Positions 18,460 to 27,975 of a DNA stretch of 64,000 nucleotides are shown piece by piece. Source of the DNA: Microbacterium sp. 4R-513 (GTDB lineage Bacteria > Actinomycetota > Actinomycetes > Actinomycetales > Microbacteriaceae); assembly GCF_011046485.1 (NCBI RefSeq), contig NZ_CP049256.1, positions 2,852,001-2,916,000 of the forward strand. The letters run 5' to 3'. The translations under genes and the position numbers were made by a program. How positions within the stretch are numbered: the first letter of the stretch is position 1; every line of letters starts with the position of its first letter. The notes beneath the pieces are model-generated. The model did no database searches, was not told the origin of the DNA, and saw only the letters and a program-made list of their open reading frames with translations.

Positions 18460-18623
18460 CTGGTCGGCGGAGCCGACCTGGAGGGCCCGAGGAAGACGGC
18501 GGTGAGCTGGTCGGCGGAGCCGACCTGGAGGGCCCGAGGAAGACGGCGGTGAGCTGGTCGGCGGAGCCGACCTGGAGGGCCCGAGGAAGACGGCGGTGAG
18601 CTGGTCGGCGGAGCCGACCTGGA
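18460..18623 (+). repeat. 47-bp tandem repeat, 3.5 copies, upstream of hisS
   Basis: Units 18460-18506, 18507-18553 and 18554-18600 are identical by eye; a half copy occupies 18601-18623. Each unit contains GGTCGGC-GGA-GCCGACC, a 7-bp hairpin with a 3-base loop, so four identical hairpins precede hisS. Period 47 is not a multiple of three and the array starts right at the mazG stop, so it is not coding. Confidence 0.95.
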
Positions 18624-18634
18624 AAGATAGTCCC

Positions 18635-19918
18635 GTGGCATCCGTCAATCCGCCGCGCGGCATGCGCGACTTCCTCCCCGCCGACAAGGCCCGGCGCGAG
18701 CGCGTGCTCGCCGTCATCCGCGAGCGCTACCGCGCACACGGCTTCGACGAGATCGAGACGCCCGTCGTCGAGGAGTACGCGCGGCTGCACGCGGGAATCG
18801 GCGGAGACAACGAGAAGCTCGCGTTCAACATCCTCAAGCGGGGCCTGGATGCCGACGCGATCAGGGGGGCGGCGGACGACCCGTCCGCGCTGACCGACCT
18901 CGGCCTGCGCTACGACCTCACGGTGCCGCTCGCGCGCTTCTACGCGACGCACCGGGCCGAGCTGCCGTCGGTCTTCCGCGCGATCCAGATCGCGCCCGTC
19001 TGGCGGGCGGAGCGGCCGCAGAAGGGTCGCTACCGCCAGTTCGTGCAGTGCGACATCGACATCATCGGGGATGCCTCTGCCCGCGCCGAAGCCGAGCTCG
19101 TGGTCGCGACGCTCGACGCCGTCGACGCCCTGGGACTCGAGGGCGGCTCGGTGCGCATCAACGACCGGCGGGCGCTGGACTGGATGCTCGACAGCTTCGG
19201 CTTCTCGGCCGACGAGCGCCCCGGTGTGCTGATCACGATCGACAAGCTCGACAAGATCGGGCCTCAGGGGATCGTCGCGGAGCTTCGCGACCGCGGTGCC
19301 ACGCCCGCGGCCGTCGACGCGTTCGAAGCGTTCCTCAATCGGGCCGTGACGATGGAGTACAACCCGTTCGGCGAGCGGCAGATCCGCAAGGCCCTGCCGG
19401 TCGGCGCGCCCGACGAGATCGTGCAGCATCTCGTCGGCATCGGCGACGCCGTGGCGGCGTCCCGTGCCGAGGTGGACGTCCCGCTCGTCTTCGACCCGTT
19501 CCTCGTGCGCGGCATGGGCTATTACACCGGCACGATCTTCGAGCTCGCGCATCCCTCGGTGTCGTACTCGCTCGGCGGCGGCGGTCGCTACGACGGCATG
19601 ATCGGCCGGTTCCTCGGCCAGGATGTGCCGGCCGTCGGCTTCTCGATCGGCTTCGAGCGGATCGTCGAACTGCTCATGGCCGAGGAAGAGGGCGGGGCTC
19701 CGGCGATCGTGCTCGTGCACGACCGCGACGTCGCCGTGGGCGACCTCGTGGCGCTCAAGGCGCAGCTCGTGGCCGAGGGCTCGCGCGTGCGTCTCGAGCA
19801 GCGCACGAAGAACCTCAAGCCGCTGCTCGAGCGCGCGGCATCCGACGGCTACACGGCTTTCGCGACGGTGTCCCCGGGTGCGGGCCGCGAGAGCCTGGAG
19901 ATCAAGCAGCTCTCGTGA
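18635..19918 (+). CDS. hisS: Histidyl-tRNA synthetase
   Basis: 427 residues, class II synthetase that charges tRNA-His. The GTG start is set by the conserved N-terminus PPRGMRDFLP. Visible motifs are RYDLTVPLAR, GRYRQFVQCDIDIIG (motif 2), GMGYYTGTIFE and GGGGRYDGMIG (histidine binding), GFSIGFERI (motif 3), and the C-terminal anticodon-binding domain. There is no clear Shine-Dalgarno sequence; the last hairpin of the 47-bp array ends 15 bases upstream, so readthrough from mazG or a promoter within the array drives it. Its 3' end overlaps the convergent permease gene by 17 bases. Confidence 0.97.
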   Translation: MASVNPPRGMRDFLPADKARRERVLAVIRERYRAHGFDEIETPVVEEYARLHAGIGGDNEKLAFNILKRGLDADAIRGAADDPSALTDLGLRYDLTVPLARFYATHRAELPSVFRAIQIAPVWRAERPQKGRYRQFVQCDIDIIGDASARAEAELVVATLDAVDALGLEGGSVRINDRRALDWMLDSFGFSADERPGVLITIDKLDKIGPQGIVAELRDRGATPAAVDAFEAFLNRAVTMEYNPFGERQIRKALPVGAPDEIVQHLVGIGDAVAASRAEVDVPLVFDPFLVRGMGYYTGTIFELAHPSVSYSLGGGGRYDGMIGRFLGQDVPAVGFSIGFERIVELLMAEEEGGAPAIVLVHDRDVAVGDLVALKAQLVAEGSRVRLEQRTKNLKPLLERAASDGYTAFATVSPGAGRESLEIKQLS

Positions 19919-21146
19919 GCCGGACCCGCAGCAGACGGTAGGCGACCCCGATCGCCAGCACCACGACGCCGGCGACCACGGCCTGCCAGGGGAGCGTCAC
20001 CACGAGCACGAGGCATCCCAGCGCTCCCACGATCTGCAGCACCCGCGGATAGCGGCGCACATCGGAGCGCTGCCGGAACGCCGCGATGTTGGCGACGAGG
20101 TAGTACAGCAGCACCCCGAACGACGAGAACCCGATCGCGCCGCGGAGGTCGACCAGCGCGACGAGCAGGACGACCACCACGCCGACGGCCACCTCGGCGC
20201 GGTGGGGCACGTGCCACCGGGGGTGCACGGCCGCGAGGAAGCGCGGCAGGTCGCCTTCCCGGGCCATCGCGAAGCTCGTGCGGCCGATGCCGGCGATGAG
20301 CGCGAGGAGCGCTCCGAGCGATGCGACCGCCGCGCCGACGCGGACGACCGGCACCGCCCAGTCCCGTCCGGATGCCTCGACCGCCGCCGCGACGGGCTCC
20401 GTCGACGCCGCGGTGCCTTCAGGCCCCAGCGACGACAGCACCGCGATGGCGACCGCCGTGTACACGACGAGGGCTCCGGCGAACGCGAGGAGGATCGCCC
20501 GGGGGATGGTCCGGGCCGGATCGCGCACCTCCTCGCCCATCGTCGCGATGCGGGCATATCCCGCGAACGCGAAGAAGAGCAGGCCGGCGGACTGCAGGAT
20601 GCCGTACCCGCCGTCCGACCAGAGCCCCTCGGGACTCAGCCAGCCCGCCGCATCCGGCGCTGCGAACGCCCCGGCGACGGCGACAGCCAGGGTGAGGAGC
20701 ACGATCACGACGATGACCCGGGTGAGCTGCGCCGTGCGGGTCACGCCGAACCAGTTGACCGTCACCAGGGCGACCACCGCGACGATGGCGACGGGGCGCT
20801 CCCATCCGGCGGGCGCGGCGTACGCGGCGAAGGTGAGCGCCATCGCCGCGCAGCTCGCCGTCTTGCCGATGACGAATCCCCACCCGGCGACGAAGCCCCA
20901 CCAGGGCCCCAGCTCGGCTCGCCCGTAGGCGTACGTCCCGCCGGAGGTGGGGTACACGGCAGCGAGCTGCGCCGACGAGGTCGCATTCCCGAAGGCGACG
21001 ACGGCGGCGAGCGCGAGGCCGACGAGCAGGCCCGAGCCGGCGGCTGCCGCCGCGGGACCGAACGCCGAGAACACGCCGGCGCCGATCATCGAGCCGAGCC
21101 CGATGAAGACGGCGTCGCCCAACCCGAGGCGTCGAACGAGAGGCAC
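19902..21146 (-). CDS. APC-superfamily amino acid permease
   Basis: 414 residues with about 12 hydrophobic segments. The N-terminal helix signature GLGSMIGAGVFSAFGPAA marks the amino acid-polyamine-organocation superfamily, and FFAFAGYARIATMGEEVRDP is the usual helix 6 to loop region. GTG 21146 is supported by TAGGTT six bases upstream. The substrate is probably an amino acid but cannot be named. The last 17 bases overlap the hisS 3' end on the other strand. Confidence 0.92.
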   Translation of the reverse strand: MPLVRRLGLGDAVFIGLGSMIGAGVFSAFGPAAAAAGSGLLVGLALAAVVAFGNATSSAQLAAVYPTSGGTYAYGRAELGPWWGFVAGWGFVIGKTASCAAMALTFAAYAAPAGWERPVAIVAVVALVTVNWFGVTRTAQLTRVIVVIVLLTLAVAVAGAFAAPDAAGWLSPEGLWSDGGYGILQSAGLLFFAFAGYARIATMGEEVRDPARTIPRAILLAFAGALVVYTAVAIAVLSSLGPEGTAASTEPVAAAVEASGRDWAVPVVRVGAAVASLGALLALIAGIGRTSFAMAREGDLPRFLAAVHPRWHVPHRAEVAVGVVVVLLVALVDLRGAIGFSSFGVLLYYLVANIAAFRQRSDVRRYPRVLQIVGALGCLVLVVTLPWQAVVAGVVVLAIGVAYRLLRVRLTRAA

Positions 21147-21152
21147 GTTCCG

Positions 21153-21158
21153 AACCTA
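21153..21158 (-). promoter_or_regulatory. -10 box of the APC permease (TAGGTT)
   Basis: TAGGTT on the minus strand, 6 bases before the GTG start at 21146. Confidence 0.4.
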
Positions 21159-21289
21159 GTGACGTCGGAGGCTAGACGGCACGAGCGACGGGCCGCCGCG
21201 GCGGCCGTCCGCACGGCGCGGGGGCGGCACGCCGGATCGAGATATGCCTCGCGCGGCGCGGCACTCCTCGATCGTGCGGACGACCGACG

Positions 21290-21826
21290 TCACCCGGCGT
21301 CGGAGTCGCCCGACCCGCCGCCTCCGCCGCCAGCCGATGCCGCCCACTCAGCGACCCGCGCGGCGCTCTCCTCCTCCGAGAGGTCCTCGACCCGCGTCAT
21401 GACCGACCACCGGACGCCGAACGGGTCGCGGATGCTCGAATAGCGGTCGCCCGAGACGAACGTCGCGGGCTCCTCGCGGATCGTCGCGCCGGCGTCCACG
21501 GCCCGGGCCGTCGCGGCGTCGACATCGGGGACGTAGATCCCGATCGAGTAGCAGTCGGCGTCGCCCTCGGGCGCGGGCACGAGTCCGAACTGGGGGTTCG
21601 GCTCACCGAGCTGCAGCAGTCCCTGCCCGAAGTCGAGGCTCGCATGCACGACGAGGCCGTCGAACTCCGTCACGTCGGTCACACGGGCGCCGAAGACGTC
21701 GCGGTAGAAGTCGAGGGCCTCCCGCGCGCCCCTGATCGCGAGGAACGGCGTCAGCGTCGTCGCGATGTTCGGTCGTCCGTCGGTCGTGTGCTCACCGGTC
21801 ACGCCGGTCGTCTTGGTCGTCGTCAT
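21290..21826 (-). CDS. VOC-superfamily (glyoxalase/PhnB-like) protein
   Basis: 178 residues. The paired beta-alpha-beta-beta-beta fold is recognisable from TLTPFLAIRGAREALDFYRDVFGA through IRDPFGVRWSVMTRVEDLS, as in PhnB-type glyoxalase/bleomycin-resistance-like proteins. The C-terminal tail is Gly-rich and probably disordered. Divergent from the AraC regulator with 92 bases between start codons, a layout that suggests the regulator may act on this gene. Substrate unknown. Confidence 0.88.
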   Translation of the reverse strand: MTTTKTTGVTGEHTTDGRPNIATTLTPFLAIRGAREALDFYRDVFGARVTDVTEFDGLVVHASLDFGQGLLQLGEPNPQFGLVPAPEGDADCYSIGIYVPDVDAATARAVDAGATIREEPATFVSGDRYSSIRDPFGVRWSVMTRVEDLSEEESAARVAEWAASAGGGGGGSGDSDAG

Positions 21827-21905
21827 GCTTCCAGCATGAGGACGACGGATGCCGCGGGCTTGAAGATTCGCGACATCCCGCCGTCCGAGCGTCGCAGCCC
21901 CCGCC

Positions 21906-21911
21906 TAGCCT
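21906..21911 (+). promoter_or_regulatory. -10 box of the AraC gene (TAGCCT)
   Basis: TAGCCT stands 7 bases before the GTG at 21919, leaderless spacing. Confidence 0.5.
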
Positions 21912-21918
21912 GGCCCGG

Positions 21919-22680
21919 GTGACCGACCCGACCCGAGGCGTGCTCTACCCCGACCGGCTCCCGCGCTTCTCCCGCATCCCGGCGGGGGACGAGGCATCCC
22001 CTCTCGCCGCGTGGTTCTGGATCCCGCAGTGGGAGCTGGCCGACGGAGTCGAGTCGCGGCAGCCCATCCTGGGGTACCCGGCCGCGAACCTCGTGGTGGA
22101 GGGCGATCAGGTGACGCTGTGGGGCGCCACGACCCGCGCCTCGGAGCGGGTGCTCCGGGGGAGCGGGTGGGCGGTCGGAGCGCTGCTCCGCCCGGCGGCG
22201 CTCGCGTGGCTGACCGAGGCGCCGAGCGATCTCGTCGACGCCTCGGTCGCGATCGATGCGCCCGATCTGCGAGACGCCGTCACCACCGCCATGCCGGACG
22301 AGACAGCCGCTGCCGCCGCATTCGCCGAGTGGCTCACCCGGCACGCGGGGCCGGTGACCCCAGAGGGTCGCCTCGCGAACGCCATGGTGGAGCTCCTGAT
22401 GACGGATGCCTCGCTCCTCCGCGTCGAGGACGCCGCCGAGCGGCTCCGCGTGTCGGTGCGGACGCTCCAGCGCCTCGCGCACCGGACTGTCGGACTGCCC
22501 CCAGCCGCCATGATCCGCCGGCGCAGGCTGCAGGAGGCCGCGCAGCGTGTCCGGGAAGACCCCGAGGCATCCCTCGCGGGAATCGCCTCGGAGCTCGGCT
22601 ACGCCGACCAGGCGCACCTCGCGAAGGACTTCCGGACGGTCCTGGGGTTCACCGCCACGGTCTACCGCGTCGGAGGCTGA
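21919..22680 (+). CDS. AraC-family transcriptional regulator
   Basis: 253 residues. The C-terminal third holds two helix-turn-helix motifs (VEDAAERLRVSVRTLQRLAHR and LAGIASELGYADQAHLAKDFR), the AraC/XylS DNA-binding domain. The N-terminal part resembles the DUF6597-type sensor domain found in regulators next to VOC genes; the ligand is unknown. The GTG start lies 7 bases after TAGCCT. The 3' end overlaps the convergent DUF4442 gene by 19 bases. Confidence 0.92.
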   Translation: MTDPTRGVLYPDRLPRFSRIPAGDEASPLAAWFWIPQWELADGVESRQPILGYPAANLVVEGDQVTLWGATTRASERVLRGSGWAVGALLRPAALAWLTEAPSDLVDASVAIDAPDLRDAVTTAMPDETAAAAAFAEWLTRHAGPVTPEGRLANAMVELLMTDASLLRVEDAAERLRVSVRTLQRLAHRTVGLPPAAMIRRRRLQEAAQRVREDPEASLAGIASELGYADQAHLAKDFRTVLGFTATVYRVGG

Positions 22681-23150
22681 ACCGGAGCGCCCTGAGTCAC
22701 GCGCTTCTTCTCCCGCACATAGACCTCGCGCCGCACGCGCGCCACCACGTCGCCCGCGGCATCCGTGATCTCGGTCTCGAACCACTCGAGCACCTTCGCG
22801 CCGCCGCGTGCCCGCTCGCGCAGCTCGGCCGCCTTCTCCTTCGGCACCGAGAAGTGCGCCGTCAGCACGCCGCGCCCGGGCTTGACGAACTCGATCTCGC
22901 CGCGCGTGTCCCACACGACGTGGTCGCGCCCGAGCTGGTGCATCACGAGCATGAAGAAGTACGGGTCGGTCATGGCCGACATCGAGCCGCCGAAGGCGGT
23001 CTTGACGTAGTTGCGGGTGAAGACGTTGACGTGGAGCTCTACGGTCGCCTCGGTCCAGTCATCCGAGAACCGTTTGACGCGGATTCCGCTGAAGAGGTTC
23101 GGAATCCACAGACTCATCCCGACCGCGAGTCGCCTGGGGGTGATGCGCAT
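22662..23150 (-). CDS. DUF4442 hotdog-fold protein
   Basis: 162 residues from ATG 23150 (MRITPRRLAVGMSLWIPNLF). Hotdog-fold features typical of DUF4442/thioesterase-like proteins are present: HVNVFTRNYVKTAFGGSMSAM (helix over the sheet) and EIEFVKPGRGVLTAHFSVP. The frame stays open upstream, but that part lacks homologous character and would overlap the methyltransferase start. Likely an acyl-CoA-related binding or thioesterase function; no active-site residue can be assigned. Confidence 0.88.
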   Translation of the reverse strand: MRITPRRLAVGMSLWIPNLFSGIRVKRFSDDWTEATVELHVNVFTRNYVKTAFGGSMSAMTDPYFFMLVMHQLGRDHVVWDTRGEIEFVKPGRGVLTAHFSVPKEKAAELRERARGGAKVLEWFETEITDAAGDVVARVRREVYVREKKRVTQGAPVQPPTR

Positions 23151-23319
23151 GCGCGCCAGTGTGCCAAGGCGACGGATGCCTCGCACCTCGATTGTCAGTC
23201 GGCTACAAGGGCGAGCGCCGCCGCCTCGACGGGGGCGCTCGCCGGGTGCGCCTGGTCGCGGCACGGAGCGGGAGCCGGCGAGGGTTGACGAAGCGGGGCC
23301 GCGACGGTTGGCTGAGGCC

Positions 23320-23988
23320 ATGGCCGACCCGACGCCCGACGCCTGGCAGCGTCTCGACGCTTACTTCGCCGCAACCCTCGTGGGACACGACCCGGCCCTC
23401 GACGCCGCCGTCGCCGATCAGAACGCGGCGGGGCTGCCCGCGATCGAGGTCGCACCCGTCAACGGCAAGCTGCTCAACCTCCTCGCACGCATGTCGCGAG
23501 CGCGCCGCGTGCTCGAGATCGGCACGCTCGGCGCCTACTCGACGATCTGGCTCGCCCGCGCCGTCCCCGATGACGGCCGCGTCGTGACGATCGAGGCGGA
23601 GCCCCGGATCGCCGAGATCGCCCGCGCGAACCTCTCCCGCGCCGGGGTCGGCGACAAGGTCGAGGTGAAGGTCGGCCGGGGTGCCGACGTGCTCCCGACC
23701 CTGGCGGACGAGGAGCCCTTCGACCTCGTCTTCATCGACGCCGACAAGGAGTCGAACACGATCTATCTCGACTGGGCGGCGAAGCTGGGGCATCCCGGAA
23801 CCGTCGTCGTGGTCGACAACGTGGGCCGCGGCGGCCGCGTCGCCGATCCGGCGAGCGAAGAGGCGCAGGTGATCGGCACGCAGCGCGGGCTCGAACTGCT
23901 CGGCCGCGACCCCCGCTTCGACGCCACGGCGCTCCAGACCCTCGACGCCAAGGGGTGGGACGGCGTCGCCATCGCACTCGTCGTCTAG
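23320..23988 (+). CDS. O-methyltransferase (class I, SAM-dependent)
   Basis: 222 residues, the usual size of the bacterial O-methyltransferase family 3 (caffeoyl-CoA type). The SAM site is EIGTLGAYSTIWLARAVP, with VVTIEAEPRIAEIARANL as the acidic loop and DLVFIDADKESN as the metal-binding region. ATG 23320 is the only start giving normal family length. Acceptor substrate unknown. It precedes eno in the same direction by 138 bases. Confidence 0.93.
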   Translation: MADPTPDAWQRLDAYFAATLVGHDPALDAAVADQNAAGLPAIEVAPVNGKLLNLLARMSRARRVLEIGTLGAYSTIWLARAVPDDGRVVTIEAEPRIAEIARANLSRAGVGDKVEVKVGRGADVLPTLADEEPFDLVFIDADKESNTIYLDWAAKLGHPGTVVVVDNVGRGGRVADPASEEAQVIGTQRGLELLGRDPRFDATALQTLDAKGWDGVAIALVV

Positions 23989-25407
<1,419 letters not shown>

Positions 25408-25499
25408 GCGCGAGAACTGACTGATTCCGATCTCCGAGGGGCGGCTCGTCCGCATGAGCGGCACCCCGCTCGGGATCGGGTTCGACGAGAGGGGGAGCC

Positions 25500-26078
25500 G
25501 TGACCACTGGGGCGGCTCCCCCTTCTCGTACCCGGCCGGTCCGCGAGCGTCGCCAGGTCGACGTGCGCGGCTGGCTCGGCGGAATCCGCCTGTCCGGCTT
25601 CATGGTCATCATGCTCGGGCTCGTGGTGCTCGCAGCCTTCGTGCTGGTACCGACGATCGGGACGTACGTCGACCAGCGCCAGCAGATCGCGGCGCTCGCG
25701 GAATCCGTCCAGGTCAGCCACGAAGAGGTCGACGATCTGGAGGCCGAGCGCGACCGGTGGCGCGATCCCGCGTTCATCACGACGCAGGCGCGCGAGCGCC
25801 TCTACTACGTCAAGCCCGGCGAGGTCGTCTACCTCGTCGACAACGACCTGACGCCGGCGCAGCTGCCGCAGGACCAGCAGCCGGTCACCGACGAGGTCGA
25901 GCAGACCCGTACCGACTGGATGGCGCAGCTCGTCCGGTCGGTCACGGCGGCGGGACTCGCCCAGACGGCGCGCGAGGTGTCGATCGGCGTGCCGGACGAG
26001 TCCCCGGCGGAGACGCCGGTCGAGACCCCGGGAGAGAGTCCGGCCGACACTCCCGGCGGGACGCCCGCGGGCGGCTGA
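25500..26078 (+). CDS. ftsB: Septum formation initiator FtsB/DivIC-like
   Basis: 192 residues. One membrane helix (about 32-55, FMVIMLGLVVLAAFVLVP) is followed by a coiled coil (QRQQIAALAESVQVSHEEVDDLEAERDRW) and the RDPAFITTQARERLYYVKPGE block typical of actinobacterial FtsB. It bridges FtsL and FtsQ in the divisome. The last 40 residues are Pro/Glu/Thr repeats (ETPVETPGESPADTPGG), probably disordered. GTG 25500 has AGGGGGAG upstream. The 92-base gap after eno holds only a weak hairpin at 25456-25471. Confidence 0.92.
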   Translation: MTTGAAPPSRTRPVRERRQVDVRGWLGGIRLSGFMVIMLGLVVLAAFVLVPTIGTYVDQRQQIAALAESVQVSHEEVDDLEAERDRWRDPAFITTQARERLYYVKPGEVVYLVDNDLTPAQLPQDQQPVTDEVEQTRTDWMAQLVRSVTAAGLAQTAREVSIGVPDESPAETPVETPGESPADTPGGTPAGG

Positions 26079-26103
26079 TCAGGCGCATCCCAGCGACCGG
26101 CGA

Positions 26104-26109
26104 TAGCCT
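26104..26109 (+). promoter_or_regulatory. -10 box of the DUF501 gene (TAGCCT)
   Basis: TAGCCT stands 6 bases before the GTG at 26116, so DUF501 and the overlapping protease gene can be made from a leaderless mRNA of their own. Confidence 0.45.
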
Positions 26110-26115
26110 TCTGCG

Positions 26116-26631
26116 GTGACCACGCCGCCGTTCCCGCCCGTCAGCGACGCCGATCTCGCCGTGCTCCGCGAGCAGCTGGGCCGGCCCGCGCGCGGGGTCG
26201 TGGGCATCGCGGCGCGGTGCGTCTGCGGCAACCCGACGGTCGTCGCGACATCCCCTCGCCTTCCGGACGGGACTCCCTTCCCCACGTTCTACTACCTCAC
26301 CCATCCCGCCGCGACGGCGGCCATGTCGACGCTCGAGGCGGAGCATGCGATGCCCGTCCTCGCGGAGGAGCTCACCGACGAAGAGGTCGCGGCCGCCTAC
26401 GCGGCGGCGCACGAGGCGTATCTGCGCGACCGGGCACGCTACGGCGAGGTGCCCGAGATCGACGGGATCTCCGCGGGCGGCATGCCGACCCGCGTCAAGT
26501 GCCTCCACGCTCTCGCGGGGCACGCACTCGCCGCCGGCCCCGGCGTGAACCCGATCGGCGACCGTGCGCTGGCGATGTCGACGTGGTCGCCCGAGCGCTG
26601 CGTGTGCGCCCAGCCGGGGGCAGCCGGGTGA
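26116..26631 (+). CDS. DUF501 domain-containing protein
   Basis: 171 residues. DUF501 proteins almost always follow eno and ftsB in actinobacteria. Three conserved cysteine regions are visible (ARCVCGNPTVV, TRVKCLHALAGHAL, PERCVCA), along with the FPTFYYLTHPAA block. The cysteine pattern suggests metal binding. Biochemical role unknown. Its stop overlaps the start of the subtilase gene (GTGA at 26628). Confidence 0.93.
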   Translation: MTTPPFPPVSDADLAVLREQLGRPARGVVGIAARCVCGNPTVVATSPRLPDGTPFPTFYYLTHPAATAAMSTLEAEHAMPVLAEELTDEEVAAAYAAAHEAYLRDRARYGEVPEIDGISAGGMPTRVKCLHALAGHALAAGPGVNPIGDRALAMSTWSPERCVCAQPGAAG

Positions 26632-27953
26632 GAAGGCTCGGGGGAGCCGTGCTGGTCGCGGCGCTCGCGGCGCTCCTGGTAGGAACGGCGGCGACCCCGT
26701 CGGCCGTCGCCTCCGAGGCGCCGGCGCCGGCGTCGGCCGGCTCGCACTCCCTCGGGGCGCCGGCCGAGGATCCGGTGCGCGCGGCGGAGTACTGGCTGGA
26801 CGACTACGGCGTCCGCCAGGCGTGGCAGACGACGCGCGGCTCGGGAGTGCGCATCGCGATCATCGACACGGGGATCGGCAAGGGTCCCGTCGAGTTCGAG
26901 GGCGCCGTGGCGGGAGGGACGGATGTCTCGGGCCAGGGCACGCCCGATGGCCGCACCCCCGTCGGGGCGGTCGACTCGAACCACGGGAGCTGGGTGGCAT
27001 CTCTCGCGGCCGGCCGCGGCACGGGCCCGGACACCGGCATGATCGGCGTCGCGCCCGAAGCGCAGCTGCTCTCGGTCTCGGTGGGATTCGGCTCCGGCGC
27101 GCAGGTGCCGTTCACGCAGCAGATCGCCGAGGGCATGCGGTGGGCGGTCGACAACGGGGCCGACGTCATCAACCTGTCTCTCACGACCAACACCCCGGAC
27201 TGGGACGAGAGCTGGGACGAGGCGTTCCTCTACGCGTTCGAGCACGACGTCGTCGTCGTCGTGGCCGCGGGGAACCGGGGGAGCGGCACGACCCGCGTCG
27301 GCGCGCCCGCGACGATCCCCGGCGTCCTCACGGTCGCCGGCGTGGACCCCGAGGGGAACGCCAGCCTCGAAGCGTCGACGCAGGGCATCACGATCGGAGT
27401 GTCCGCGCCGAGCGAGGATCTCGTCGGAGTCTCGGCCGACGGCAGCCTTGTGCTGTGGAACGGCACGAGCGGTGCCGCCCCGATCGTCGCGGGCATCGCC
27501 GCGCTCGTGCGTGCGGCCCATCCCGATCTCGACGCGGCCAACGTCATCAACCGGATCATCCAGACGGCCCGTCCGGCGGGCGCCGCCACGGCGGTTCCCG
27601 ACCCGCTGTACGGCTACGGTCTGGTCGATGCGGGCGCGGCGGTCTCGGCATCCGTCCCCTCCGTCAGCGAGAATCCGATGGGCAGCCTCGAGGACTGGAT
27701 CCGCGTCTACCGGCGCGCGCCCGCGGGGCCCGCGCCCGAGCCGACGGCGACGCCGATCGCGGTCGAGCCGCTTCCCCAGGCGGACGTCCCCACCCGCCCG
27801 GGGTCGCCCCTTCTGCCGTCGGAGAACTCGCTGCTCTACGGCTCGCTGCCGCTCGGTGCCGCCACCGTGGCCGCTATACTGGTGGCGCTCGGCGTCACCG
27901 CTGCTGTCCGACGCATCCGTATGGCGCGCGATTCCCGCACGTCGAGCCGTTGA
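26628..27953 (+). CDS. Secreted, membrane-anchored S8 subtilisin-like protease
   Basis: 441 residues. The catalytic triad is complete: Asp in AIIDTGIG, His in DSNHGSWVASLAAG, Ser in NGTSGAAPIVAGIAAL. The Met usual after the catalytic Ser is Gly here. A signal peptide (RRLGGAVLVAALAALLVG) comes first; a Pro-rich linker, a C-terminal membrane helix and a basic tail come last. This is the architecture of mycosin-like proteases, which sit outside the membrane facing the cell wall. No ESX secretion genes are near, so a mycosin role is not supported. GTG 26628 overlaps the DUF501 stop. In many actinobacteria ppx/gppA occupies this position after DUF501. Confidence 0.92.
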   Translation: MRRLGGAVLVAALAALLVGTAATPSAVASEAPAPASAGSHSLGAPAEDPVRAAEYWLDDYGVRQAWQTTRGSGVRIAIIDTGIGKGPVEFEGAVAGGTDVSGQGTPDGRTPVGAVDSNHGSWVASLAAGRGTGPDTGMIGVAPEAQLLSVSVGFGSGAQVPFTQQIAEGMRWAVDNGADVINLSLTTNTPDWDESWDEAFLYAFEHDVVVVVAAGNRGSGTTRVGAPATIPGVLTVAGVDPEGNASLEASTQGITIGVSAPSEDLVGVSADGSLVLWNGTSGAAPIVAGIAALVRAAHPDLDAANVINRIIQTARPAGAATAVPDPLYGYGLVDAGAAVSASVPSVSENPMGSLEDWIRVYRRAPAGPAPEPTATPIAVEPLPQADVPTRPGSPLLPSENSLLYGSLPLGAATVAAILVALGVTAAVRRIRMARDSRTSSR

Positions 27954-27975
27954 ACTGCGAGGAGTTCATCTCACC

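Noticed and set aside
18460..18623. CRISPR-like array
   Set aside because: Units are directly contiguous, with no unique spacers and no cas genes.
26628..27953. ESX mycosin
   Set aside because: No EccB/C/D, WXG100 or PE/PPE genes in the window; architecture alone is not enough.
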